DNA from: an uncultured Bacilli bacterium
GTDB taxonomy: Bacteria; Bacillota_I; Bacilli_A; RFN20; CAG-826
DNA: 64,000 bases
Direction: 5' to 3'
Assembly (NCBI GenBank): GCA_934725985.1
Contig: CAKVCX010000001.1
Location: forward strand, 186,001 to 250,000
Positions within the stretch are counted from its first letter, which is position 1. Every line of letters begins with the position of its first letter. This document shows, piece by piece, positions 28,294 to 37,478 of the stretch. A program made the translations under genes and the position numbers. The notes under the pieces are model-generated. The model saw only the letters and a program-made list of their open reading frames with translations, had not been told where the DNA came from and searched no databases.

Positions 28294-30648
28294 ATGAAGA
28301 AAAAAACGAAATTGCTCGTCATTTCATCCCTGTTTGCCGTTACTGGAATTGGAGTTACGGTAGCAGCAGCCGGTGGATTTAATGATGCTTTAGGGGGGGT
28401 CTTGCCTGCTAAGGCTGGACAACATGATTCCACCCACACCCTCAAAGAAAAGGCCTATGAAGCCCCAACTTACACCAAAGAAGGTTTTAAACCATATTAT
28501 CTTTGCGAAGAATGCTGCGAATATGGTCCTGAAGAAGCCAGATATTCTTATGAAGACAAGACAACCCATGCAACCTTATCAGATATAAGAATGGAACCTC
28601 TAACTGAAGCAAGCGTCAATGATGTTGCTGAAGGCGACATGATTTCAACAATCAACACACAGAAATTTAAATATGTTGACCAAGGCGCAAATGGGGTTGA
28701 TGGAAAAGAAGGAGAAAGCACCCCAATGTATGTAAAGGACGGGGATAAAACCGCTTTGTTCTTCTCAAGAAGTGGGAAAACGGGAGAAGGAACTCAAACT
28801 GGATCGGAATTTAGATTTTCTCCGACCAGTCTTCCAAATATCACCTCTGTAACTTTTAGTTATCGTTATTTAGATTACGGAACCACCAATTGGGCTGGCG
28901 GCGGATCCGATGGATCGTCAGAGCCAGGCGGAACCTGGAGAAATTTAGTTCAATTCTATGATGAAGATGGCGGCGTAAAATACTATGGAAAAGCCGTTAC
29001 ATTCATAAACGATGACCAATGGCACACCATTACAATTAATTATAAAGACATCCTAAATAGACCTGAAATCACTCAAGACTTCAAGCATTTAGTTGTAAAA
29101 GTAATCGACTTAAGAGGCCATTTCTATATCAGCAATCTTTCCTTTGCCGAAGCTCCAGTTACAGTTACTTTAAAAAATGCAACTGCAGATGGAACTGACT
29201 TAACCGAAAGTGTTGCCAAAGGTTCAATGCCAACCACTATCCCTACAATGGAAGGAAAAACATTTGCCGGATGGTATGACGAAGAAGGCAATAAAGTTGA
29301 AGCCATAAGCGGAGCTACCACTTTAATTGCTAGATGGACCGTAAATCATTACAACTCAAGCAATGATAAGTTACTAAAATTTGAAAACGACGCATCAAAA
29401 TATGGGAAACCAGCAGATTGCGATTTTCAATGGTCTACCCGCGGATCAGATCGGAACGGTGATATAGAAAATGGCTATTATTTAGACGAAGAAGGCTCAC
29501 AAGGATTCCTTTCTCAAGCCAAAAAAGATGATGATAAAGCCGGAATTATTTTGCCTGCCTATGATTTCTCAAACAGCCCTGCCATTAGATTTAATTTCGG
29601 TTTTAGCGCCGGATTATGGAATGGCGTTGAAATAAACGGCGTCGAGTGCGGAAGAGATGCGGCTGACCAACCATTTGGAACAAAATGGAAAAACTTTACC
29701 GTTATAGTTGATGGCAGAACAATGATTGTCCATAATGCCTTTGAGCGTTCTACACCACATGGATCCCAGGCTTCTGATATATCCATTGAACTAACAGATG
29801 ATGTATATTACGGCAGAAAAGGCATTGAAATTGCCGCAACAAGAGCGCAAGGCGTCTGGCTCATGCTTTTCCCGTTTGTCACAATGCAATGTGACTATGT
29901 TAAAACTTGCCAAACCATAGAAGCAGAATTGCCAGATATCGTTTCAGATGAGTACAAAGAAAAACTGGAAGAATACGAGACTCTTCGCCAAAATTTCTCT
30001 AATTTTGAAAATAGCACCTACCCAATTAGTGAAAAAATGCAAAATTGGATTGATGCATTATTACCAAAGACAGTTCTTTCTTTTGAAGACAACGGTCAAT
30101 CAGTTATTCAAACCGCTATTGGTAACACCGGACAATTAACATGTAATGAGAGTGCAATAAAAGAAATAAAAGAAGGTTCTAGTTTTAATACGACTTTTGA
30201 TCCATTTGATCTCGACGAAGAATCAATGATTGTTAGAGTAGGAGACTTATTGAAGAGCTATGTGACATTCACTCTGCCTCAAGTTAACTTCTCGACATAC
30301 AAAGAAGTTACATTCACGTTTGGCTTTGGAGCAAATGTCGGAACAGCTGGAAAAAGCGGATCTTGGGCCTTGGGCACCGTCCCAACCAATACAACTGATT
30401 TAACAACAGTAGAAAATTATATTGGAACAAGCATACAAACAAGCAACAAAAAATGGACAAGTGCCACTGATTTCAAAGCCGTCATTTCAGATGGAAAAAT
30501 TTCCTTTAGCAACTCCGGCGGAACTACCGACAAAACATTTGATTTAGAAAACGATGTTTTTACCGGTGAAAAAGGTTTAACCCTTACTTTCGGAAACGTT
30601 AATTGGGAAATAATGGTTCTCTCTCCACTGATGGGTTTCATAAAGTAA
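28294..30648 (+). CDS. Secreted multidomain protein with InlB-type repeat and two copies of a C-terminal beta module
   Basis: I start at the ATG at 28294 (784 residues), which has AAAGGAAA 4 bases before it and begins the signal peptide KKKTKLLVISSLFAVTGIG. Residues about 115-280 form a beta-rich, CBM-like domain (FRFSPTSLPNITSVTFSYRY). Residues about 289-349 are one Listeria/Bacteroides (InlB B) repeat ending FAGWYDEEG...ARW. Then one beta module occurs twice, at about 359-536 and 592-784: FE(N/D)..., a LPxxxFS stretch before a FxFGF strand, and a (D/E)(N/D)DVxxGxKG turn. The gene at 39457 has the same layout. A role in glycan capture is inferred from context. A terminator follows. Confidence 0.75.
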   Translation: MKKKTKLLVISSLFAVTGIGVTVAAAGGFNDALGGVLPAKAGQHDSTHTLKEKAYEAPTYTKEGFKPYYLCEECCEYGPEEARYSYEDKTTHATLSDIRMEPLTEASVNDVAEGDMISTINTQKFKYVDQGANGVDGKEGESTPMYVKDGDKTALFFSRSGKTGEGTQTGSEFRFSPTSLPNITSVTFSYRYLDYGTTNWAGGGSDGSSEPGGTWRNLVQFYDEDGGVKYYGKAVTFINDDQWHTITINYKDILNRPEITQDFKHLVVKVIDLRGHFYISNLSFAEAPVTVTLKNATADGTDLTESVAKGSMPTTIPTMEGKTFAGWYDEEGNKVEAISGATTLIARWTVNHYNSSNDKLLKFENDASKYGKPADCDFQWSTRGSDRNGDIENGYYLDEEGSQGFLSQAKKDDDKAGIILPAYDFSNSPAIRFNFGFSAGLWNGVEINGVECGRDAADQPFGTKWKNFTVIVDGRTMIVHNAFERSTPHGSQASDISIELTDDVYYGRKGIEIAATRAQGVWLMLFPFVTMQCDYVKTCQTIEAELPDIVSDEYKEKLEEYETLRQNFSNFENSTYPISEKMQNWIDALLPKTVLSFEDNGQSVIQTAIGNTGQLTCNESAIKEIKEGSSFNTTFDPFDLDEESMIVRVGDLLKSYVTFTLPQVNFSTYKEVTFTFGFGANVGTAGKSGSWALGTVPTNTTDLTTVENYIGTSIQTSNKKWTSATDFKAVISDGKISFSNSGGTTDKTFDLENDVFTGEKGLTLTFGNVNWEIMVLSPLMGFIK

Positions 30649-30665
30649 TTAACATTTGTTTCTTA

Positions 30666-30695
30666 GGCACGCTTTAGAAGGCGTGCCTTTTTTCT
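30666..30695 (+). terminator. Rho-independent terminator
   Basis: GGCACGC (30666-30672) pairs with GCGTGCC (30681-30687), followed by six Ts. It separates the 28294 gene from the importer operon. Confidence 0.93.
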
Positions 30696-30874
30696 TTAAT
30701 TTAGGCTAAAAACGCATATTTTTTAAATGAAAAAAACAAAAAAACTCCGATAAATAGCGATTCCATTAAGCGATTCCAAACATTTATATAAAAACCCATG
30801 AACAAAAAACGCATTTATATAATTAGTTTTGACATAACGAAAAAAGCACAAAAAAAATAATATTATGGGTGTAG

Positions 30875-30903
30875 TTTACAAAAGAAATAGGAATACATAA
30901 AAT
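30875..30903 (+). promoter_or_regulatory. Promoter of the sugar importer operon
   Basis: TTTACA (30875-30880), 17-base spacer, TAAAAT (30898-30903). The predicted transcript start near 30910 gives a leader of about 100 bases that contains the operator at 30939. Confidence 0.55.
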
Positions 30904-30938
30904 ATCGAATTGTATCCTGTTAATTTCTTACCAAAGTA

Positions 30939-30952
30939 AGAAAGCGCTTCCT
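30939..30952. promoter_or_regulatory. LacI-type operator downstream of the importer promoter
   Basis: AGAAAGCGCTTCCT has a perfect AAGCGCTT core (30942-30949) and one mismatched pair outside it. It lies about 30 bases after the predicted transcript start, a position where a bound LacI-family repressor blocks elongation. Confidence 0.6.
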
Positions 30953-31008
30953 TCGTAAGCTAAGAAGCAAAAAACTACATATACTACCGTTAATAAAGGA
31001 GTTCTTTT

Positions 31009-32694
31009 ATGAACAAAAAAATCTTACTTATAGCAACAGGGGCAATTACACTCACTTTAACAGGGTGTGGCAATGATGTACCGGATGGAGTCGAACAAAT
31101 TGATCCAACCCGTACCCAAATATATGTCAATAACTATGAAGGTGGATATGGTTCGGAATGGCTAGCAAAAGTCAAAGAACGTTTTGAAGAAGCCCACAAA
31201 GAAGACGTTATAGAAGAAGGAAAAAAGGGAATTCAAGTATATATTGATAGCAAAAAAAGCACGGCTGATTCCCAAGCTGCCAATATACTAGATAATCGTG
31301 ACGATGTTTATTTTACCGAACAGTCTTCCTATTATTCATTAAAAAGCCAAGGCATTTTAGGCGATATAACAGATGTCGTTACCGATACTCTTTCAAATTA
31401 TGGTGAGACTAGTTCCATCTTAGACAAAATGAGTTCCGAACAAATCTCCTATTATGGAATGAGTGAAAGCGATGGAGAAACCCACTACTACGGTTTACCA
31501 CATTATTCCGGATTCTTTGGGATCACCTATAACGTCGATTTATTTGATGAAAAGGGATTCTATTTTGCCTCTACCCCAACCGGCAGTCGCTTAGATGACA
31601 AATTCGTCACGAAAACAAACATAAAGAAATCCGCCGGACCAGATGGTAAATCCGGAACTTCAGATGATGGGCTTCCAACTACTTATGATGAATTCTTTGA
31701 ACTTTGTGAATACATTGACAAAAAAGGATGTACTCCATTTTTAAGCAATGGAAAGAACTCCAAAGACTATTTGAATAACTTAGTCAATGCCTTTGCCACA
31801 AACTATGAAGGCAAAGAAGAAATGACGAAAGTATTTTCAATGGATGGACAAGTAAATACATTAGCCACCATCGTCAATGGTCAATTGGTCATGGATGAAA
31901 ACCCAACTACCCTTACAACAGAAAATGGGTATGAAACGTCTCGTATGGCCGGCAAGTATTATGGGATAAAATTCCTTAGTAGAATAATGGAAAATGACTC
32001 CTATCATAACGATAAAATTACCAACACCGGTTATTCTCATACAAACGCTCAAACAGACTTCCTTTACGCAGGATATGATGGAACAACCAAGCCAATCGCC
32101 ATGTTAAGCGATGGTATTTGGTGGGAAAATGAAGCTAAGGAAATTTTCCAAGAAATGGTTGATTCAAAAGGCGATAATTTCTCCCTTATGAAACGTAAAT
32201 TTGCCTTCATGCCTCTACCTCAACCAACGGAAGAAAAAGCTAAAGCAACCACAAAGACCACTTTATTTGATCACCTCTTCTCACTTTGCTTTATGAAAGC
32301 CAATGTTCCAGAATATAAAAAATCCATCGTCAAAGAATTTATTAAATTCTGCAACACCGATGTCTCTTTAGCCGAATACACCATCACGACAAATACGCCC
32401 AAAGCCCTTTCTTATTCAATGAGTGAAGAGCAATTGAACCAAATGTCATATTTCGGTCGTTCCTTATATGAAATCAAAGCCGCTAGCGATATCGTCTATC
32501 CTTATGGAAGTAGTTCATTCTTTGCAAATAACCAAAGTCGTTTCCACACAACGGACCAATACTATACAAAAGTAAATGGCGCAACAAACCAATATGTCAT
32601 TAAAGGGATTACCGACTTAGGATACTCTGCCGAAACATACTTCAGTGGAATGTATACCTATTTTAAAGACGAATGGAAGTTATTTACGAAATAA
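31009..32694 (+). CDS. CUT1 sugar ABC transporter substrate-binding lipoprotein
   Basis: A 561-residue family 1 solute-binding protein with lipobox TLTGC (Cys20). YYGLPHYSGFFGITYNVDLF near residue 165 and later TPFLSNGKNSKDYLNNLVNA are typical of oligosaccharide-binding proteins. A GPDGKSGTSDDGLP loop near residue 210 looks like a calcium-binding turn. At 561 residues it is longer than the usual 420-450, which suits a larger ligand. AAAGGAG lies 7 bases before the ATG. First gene of a six-gene unit; the substrate is unknown. Confidence 0.9.
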   Translation: MNKKILLIATGAITLTLTGCGNDVPDGVEQIDPTRTQIYVNNYEGGYGSEWLAKVKERFEEAHKEDVIEEGKKGIQVYIDSKKSTADSQAANILDNRDDVYFTEQSSYYSLKSQGILGDITDVVTDTLSNYGETSSILDKMSSEQISYYGMSESDGETHYYGLPHYSGFFGITYNVDLFDEKGFYFASTPTGSRLDDKFVTKTNIKKSAGPDGKSGTSDDGLPTTYDEFFELCEYIDKKGCTPFLSNGKNSKDYLNNLVNAFATNYEGKEEMTKVFSMDGQVNTLATIVNGQLVMDENPTTLTTENGYETSRMAGKYYGIKFLSRIMENDSYHNDKITNTGYSHTNAQTDFLYAGYDGTTKPIAMLSDGIWWENEAKEIFQEMVDSKGDNFSLMKRKFAFMPLPQPTEEKAKATTKTTLFDHLFSLCFMKANVPEYKKSIVKEFIKFCNTDVSLAEYTITTNTPKALSYSMSEEQLNQMSYFGRSLYEIKAASDIVYPYGSSSFFANNQSRFHTTDQYYTKVNGATNQYVIKGITDLGYSAETYFSGMYTYFKDEWKLFTK

Positions 32695-32706
32695 GGCAAT
32701 AAAGCA

Positions 32707-33606
32707 ATGACGAAACAGAGAAAGCTAAATAAAGATCTCATCTTTTATATCTTGATGATGATCATTCCAATAACTCAATTCGCTATCTTCTATATAGGGG
32801 TTAACGGAAGAAGCTTTCTTTATGCTTTCCAAAAAATAGACATAAAAACAATGTCGATTTCTTGGACATGGGATTCAATGTCTAATGCTTTTGAGAAGAT
32901 GACCGATGCCAGCCTTCTTAGAACATTAGGCGTATCGTTTGGATCTTATGCCTTAACTTATGTAATAGGAACTTTATTCGCACTACTGTTCTCCTATTTC
33001 ATTTACAAAAAGTTGCCGATGGGATCGTTTTTTAAGGTCATGTTATTCTTGCCATCCATCCTATCGGCAATCGTCATGGTAACCATTTACCAATATTTTG
33101 TTGAAATTGCTATTCCTTCCATTCATTCCTCCATATTCCATTCAACGATAAAAGGCTTATTGGAGAACCCAAATTCTAGATTCGCTACTATTATTTTCTA
33201 TAACATACTAGTTAGCTTTGGTACGAATGTTTTGATGTATAGCAATGCCATGAGCGGATTATCTAACGATGTAATCGAAGCAGCCAAGATAGATGGATGC
33301 AATTCATGGCAAGAATTCTTTCATATAGTTTTGCCAGGCATTTATCCAACCATAACCACATTTGCCGTAACTAGCGTTGCCGCCATATTTGTAAACCAGC
33401 TCAATTTGTTTTCCTTCTATGGCACCACCGCACCAGAAGAGGTCCAAACTTATGGTTATTATCTATATAAAATGACAATAAACGCCTCAAATGAAGCCGA
33501 ATATCCACTCATTTGCGCCATAGGGCTATTGCTTACCTTAATTGCCGTACCCCTTACTTTGCTTGCCAAATACCTTTTGGAAAAATTTGGCCCATCGGAG
33601 GATTAA
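32707..33606 (+). CDS. CUT1 sugar ABC transporter permease (MalF/UgpA type)
   Basis: A 299-residue permease with six transmembrane segments. The EAA loop that docks the ATPase reads EAAKIDGCNSWQEFFHIVLPG (near residue 194). It forms a heterodimer with the next gene product. It starts 12 bases after the binding-protein gene. No ATPase gene follows. Confidence 0.92.
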   Translation: MTKQRKLNKDLIFYILMMIIPITQFAIFYIGVNGRSFLYAFQKIDIKTMSISWTWDSMSNAFEKMTDASLLRTLGVSFGSYALTYVIGTLFALLFSYFIYKKLPMGSFFKVMLFLPSILSAIVMVTIYQYFVEIAIPSIHSSIFHSTIKGLLENPNSRFATIIFYNILVSFGTNVLMYSNAMSGLSNDVIEAAKIDGCNSWQEFFHIVLPGIYPTITTFAVTSVAAIFVNQLNLFSFYGTTAPEEVQTYGYYLYKMTINASNEAEYPLICAIGLLLTLIAVPLTLLAKYLLEKFGPSED

Positions 33607-33609
33607 AAA

Positions 33610-34515
33610 ATGAAAGACAATGTCCTATCACGCAAAAAAAGTAGAAAAGAAAAAATAACCCCGCTTTCCATTGTCATTGTAATTTTTCTAATTTTTTATT
33701 GTTTGGCAATATTGACGCTTTTAATTTGGGGTTTGATATCTTCTTTTAAAAACCCAAATACCGACTTTAGACTCAATCCCGTTGGCTTGCCAAAACAATG
33801 GACAATGAGTAATTTCGAAAATGTCTACAAACTATTTTATGTAGAAGTATTAAGAGACGGTAATACGACATACGTAAAATTACCAATGTTGTTTCTTTAT
33901 GGCTTCCTTTACGCCATAGGGTGCGCTTTCTTTGCCACCATCGTCCCTTGTATCACAAGTTACCTGTGTGCAAAGTTCAATTTCAAATTCTCTAAACTAG
34001 TTTACTTAATAGTCATTATCACGATGATTTTGCCAATCGTTGGTTCATTGCCAGCTGAGATAGCCATGGCCAAGCGTTTCGGCTTGTATGATCATATATG
34101 GGGTACATGGTTACTAAAAGCCAATTTCCTAGGCATTTATTTCATTGTTTTTTATAACTATTTCAAGTCATTACCAGATGCCTATATAGAAGCGGCAAAA
34201 ATAGATGGCGCGGGCAACCTACGTATTTTATTAAGAATAATACTACCGATGGTCCGTCCCTTGTTTTTCACCGTAATGTTAATTACGTTCATTGGCTTTT
34301 GGAACGACTATCAGGTTCCGCTTATATATTTAGAGAGTTATCCGACCATTGCCGTTGGCATGTATAGTATGGCCATGACAAACATCAATCAATTAATGAA
34401 TGTACCGGCAAGAATGGCTGCCGCTTGTTTAATGCTTATTCCGGTATTGATCATCTTCTTAGCATTCCATAAAAAACTATTAGGAAACTTAACCATGGGA
34501 GGTATTAAAGGTTAA
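33610..34515 (+). CDS. CUT1 sugar ABC transporter permease (MalG/UgpE type)
   Basis: A 301-residue permease with six transmembrane segments. Its EAA loop is EAAKIDGAGNLRILLRIILP (near residue 194), and FIGFWNDYQVPLIYL is the conserved following helix. It starts 3 bases after the partner permease and ends 1 base before the next gene, so the three importer genes are tightly coupled. Confidence 0.92.
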   Translation: MKDNVLSRKKSRKEKITPLSIVIVIFLIFYCLAILTLLIWGLISSFKNPNTDFRLNPVGLPKQWTMSNFENVYKLFYVEVLRDGNTTYVKLPMLFLYGFLYAIGCAFFATIVPCITSYLCAKFNFKFSKLVYLIVIITMILPIVGSLPAEIAMAKRFGLYDHIWGTWLLKANFLGIYFIVFYNYFKSLPDAYIEAAKIDGAGNLRILLRIILPMVRPLFFTVMLITFIGFWNDYQVPLIYLESYPTIAVGMYSMAMTNINQLMNVPARMAAACLMLIPVLIIFLAFHKKLLGNLTMGGIKG

Positions 34516-34516
34516 T

Positions 34517-37468
34517 ATGAACAAAACAAAGAATTTGCTTATTTTGCCAGCATTACTAACGTTGTCTTTTGCTAGTGCTTCCATAAGCCAAGCAAACGCA
34601 AACGCAGAAACCCAAGCGGAAGTGAATATTGAAAAAGAATATAAAATCAACACTCTTTTTCAATTGCCACAACTTGTAAGGGATGGGGTAAACTATTCCT
34701 GCACCATCGAGTTCCCAAATGGGGAAACGTATTACCAAACCGAAGTAGTCTTATCTGAAGTCGGCGTATATAAACTTCATTATTCAGCTGAGAAAGATGG
34801 AAACTATTATGCCGAAGAATACTCGTTCTTAGTACGCAACCCATACATTGGATTTTCCGGAACAAAGTCTTTCTCTTCTTTTGAAAGAAGCGCAAGAACC
34901 TACGATAAAGAAGGTCTTTACGTCTCCTTAGCCGAGGGAGAAACGTTGACATTTAACGAACCGATTGACTTATCAAGTGACAACCAATTGATTAATTTAT
35001 TCGTGGCACCTTCGGTAGTTGGAAGCATTGATTTTTCCGAACTCTATGTCACTTTAACCGAAGTTGCAGACCCATCAAATAGTTTAACCGCCAGGGCAAA
35101 AGCTTCAATTGAAGGACAAAATGCACCTTGGACATATTGGTCTGCAAAAGGAAAAGACCAAAGGCTAACCGGCTATGAGGCAAGTTTTGACAATATTCAC
35201 ATTGGAAATGATTTCGGCAGCCCCGTAACACATAGCTTCTATGGACAATATTCTAGCTATTTTCCAAATATGAAGGTTGGCGATGCCACGTTAAGTTTAA
35301 GGTACAACAAAGACGAAAATGCCATTTACCAAAACAGTTCATTAATCATCGATTTTGACAATCCGAAATTCTTTTCCAATCTTTGGGATGGATTTAAAAC
35401 CAATTTGGTTACTATGAGCATATATGCCAAAGGCTATTCTTCAAGCAGTGCTAACTTTGTAATTTTAAGTGCAAAAGATAAAGATCTAAAAAAAGAAACA
35501 ATCATAGATGAAAAAGGACCAGAAATTGAAGTCGATTGCCCATATGAAACCCTTCCAAATGCGAAGGTCGGTTATTCTTATCCTATTTTTAACGCAACCG
35601 CTAAAGATGAAAACGATGGGGAATGCAAAGTTTCCACCAAAGTCTATTTCAATTATGGATCTGGAAGGGAATGCATAGTCCCAACCAATAACGATTCATT
35701 TGAAGTTAGTAAAGAAGGAATATACGCCATTATTTATGAAGCAAGCGATAAAATGGGAAACGTCTCTAAAAAAGTATTGACAGTTAAAACTAGCGAAGAC
35801 GTTAACGAAATTAAGATCGATGAATCATTAGATATAGTAAAAGAGGCAAAGCAAGGCGAAAGATATGACTTCCCAAATATAGAAACCACTGGGGGTTCTG
35901 GAAAAATTACTAGCCACTTTGAAGTCTATTACAATAATGATAAATATCCTTCCGATCAATCTAGCTTCATCCCAAAGGATAAAGGCACTTATGAGATTAA
36001 GTATATTGCTAAGGATATAATCGGGCAAAGTAAGACATATTCTTATGAACTTGAAACAAAGCAGAATTTGACCCCAGTCATCTACGAAGACATAGCCATG
36101 CCACGTTATTATATTTCTGAGGCCATCTATACTCTTCCGGAAGCTATTTGTTATGACTATTCAAGCGGAGTCGGAGTTGCCATTACAATGGATGTTACCA
36201 TCGATAACGGTCTATTCTCTTATGAATGCAAAAGCGGCGATGACTTTGTTCCAAAAATAGAAGGTTCCCAAGAAAAAATGTTTTTCACTTTCCATTACAA
36301 AGACTTGGAAATAAGAAAAGAAGTCTTAACAGTCAACCCATACACGATGGTAAATGGTATAAATCGTTTTACAATCGAGAATTTCTTAATAAGCGAAAAC
36401 CTTTATTTCAATATCGGCGATCGTGATATCGATCTATTTGTAAAACAAAAAGGGGATGCTAAATTAGAATTTGCCAACTCTGTAATTGCACAAAATTCTT
36501 CAATCCAATTGATATCCAATCCTGGAAAAGACAACTTCTCCAACGTAAAAGTAACTTTTACCGATAGCTTAAACGAAGAAGAGAAAGTAACCTTAACCTT
36601 AAAGAACAATAAAGACGGTTCAATAGCATTCAATATCAACGATAGAAGTTATCTAACAAGCAGCAGTTTCTCTAAAAACAATAATTTAACTATGGGCTAT
36701 GCAGATAACCGCTTCTATTTGAATACCACCATTGTCGAATGCGAATCCTATGATAATGGCAAGGCGTTTAATGGCTTTAGCTCTGATAGAATCTATTTTA
36801 GTGTAAGTATAGAAAACGCCAAAGCCGGAGCGGGACTAAAATTATCCAAAATCGATAATCAAAGCATCTCATATGCTTCTAGCGACTATAGCGAACCTCG
36901 AATTATAATCCATGGAGATTACGGCGGTACATATGCCCATAACGAAGTAGCGGTAATTAATAAAGTTGAATCAAGTGACGTATTAGATCCAAACTCCACT
37001 TGCTATGTAACCGTAAAAGATCCAAACGGAAAAACGGCAATAGATATAGACGGGGTAATTCTAGACGGAGTAATAGCCAATAAGGAATATAAGCTTAAGC
37101 TAAGCGACTATGGGCAATATATAGTTACTTATACCGCCGCCGATTCCTCCGATAACAAAGCCAATTTCATCTATGCCATTACGGTAGAAGACAATACGGC
37201 TCCAACAATTAAAATAACGGGAGAAGTCCCTTCTTCAGTAAAGGTTGGAGAAAATGTTCGTATTCCTTCTTTCGAAGTAAGCGATGACCAAGACGAAAAC
37301 GTTACTACCACAGTCTTTATTGAAACTAGCCATGGCGAAATCATTTATCTAGGCAAACACAACGCCTTTAAGCCAAAGCAAGAAGGAACATATACCATAA
37401 AAATACGTGCAATGGATGAAGCAGGCAACATAGCCTATGCCACCGTTACTTTTGCAGTTACAAAATAA
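34517..37468 (+). CDS. Large secreted protein with Ig-like/DUF5011-type domains
   Basis: A 983-residue protein. The N-terminus is a signal peptide (KNLLILPALLTLSFASASIS), with probable cleavage after ANANA near residue 31. There is no lipobox and no LPXTG signal. Several Ig-like beta domains are visible, with phrases such as EGIYAIIYEASDKMGNVSK, KGTYEIKYIAKDIIGQS and, at the C-terminus, EGTYTIKIRAMDEAGNIAYA, matching DUF5011/HYR-type modules. The region around 80-330 and 620-790 is beta-rich and may hold carbohydrate-binding modules. The position inside the importer operon suggests a surface role in glycan handling. How it stays attached to the cell is not evident. Confidence 0.75.
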   Translation: MNKTKNLLILPALLTLSFASASISQANANAETQAEVNIEKEYKINTLFQLPQLVRDGVNYSCTIEFPNGETYYQTEVVLSEVGVYKLHYSAEKDGNYYAEEYSFLVRNPYIGFSGTKSFSSFERSARTYDKEGLYVSLAEGETLTFNEPIDLSSDNQLINLFVAPSVVGSIDFSELYVTLTEVADPSNSLTARAKASIEGQNAPWTYWSAKGKDQRLTGYEASFDNIHIGNDFGSPVTHSFYGQYSSYFPNMKVGDATLSLRYNKDENAIYQNSSLIIDFDNPKFFSNLWDGFKTNLVTMSIYAKGYSSSSANFVILSAKDKDLKKETIIDEKGPEIEVDCPYETLPNAKVGYSYPIFNATAKDENDGECKVSTKVYFNYGSGRECIVPTNNDSFEVSKEGIYAIIYEASDKMGNVSKKVLTVKTSEDVNEIKIDESLDIVKEAKQGERYDFPNIETTGGSGKITSHFEVYYNNDKYPSDQSSFIPKDKGTYEIKYIAKDIIGQSKTYSYELETKQNLTPVIYEDIAMPRYYISEAIYTLPEAICYDYSSGVGVAITMDVTIDNGLFSYECKSGDDFVPKIEGSQEKMFFTFHYKDLEIRKEVLTVNPYTMVNGINRFTIENFLISENLYFNIGDRDIDLFVKQKGDAKLEFANSVIAQNSSIQLISNPGKDNFSNVKVTFTDSLNEEEKVTLTLKNNKDGSIAFNINDRSYLTSSSFSKNNNLTMGYADNRFYLNTTIVECESYDNGKAFNGFSSDRIYFSVSIENAKAGAGLKLSKIDNQSISYASSDYSEPRIIIHGDYGGTYAHNEVAVINKVESSDVLDPNSTCYVTVKDPNGKTAIDIDGVILDGVIANKEYKLKLSDYGQYIVTYTAADSSDNKANFIYAITVEDNTAPTIKITGEVPSSVKVGENVRIPSFEVSDDQDENVTTTVFIETSHGEIIYLGKHNAFKPKQEGTYTIKIRAMDEAGNIAYATVTFAVTK

Positions 37469-37478
37469 GGAGAAAAAC

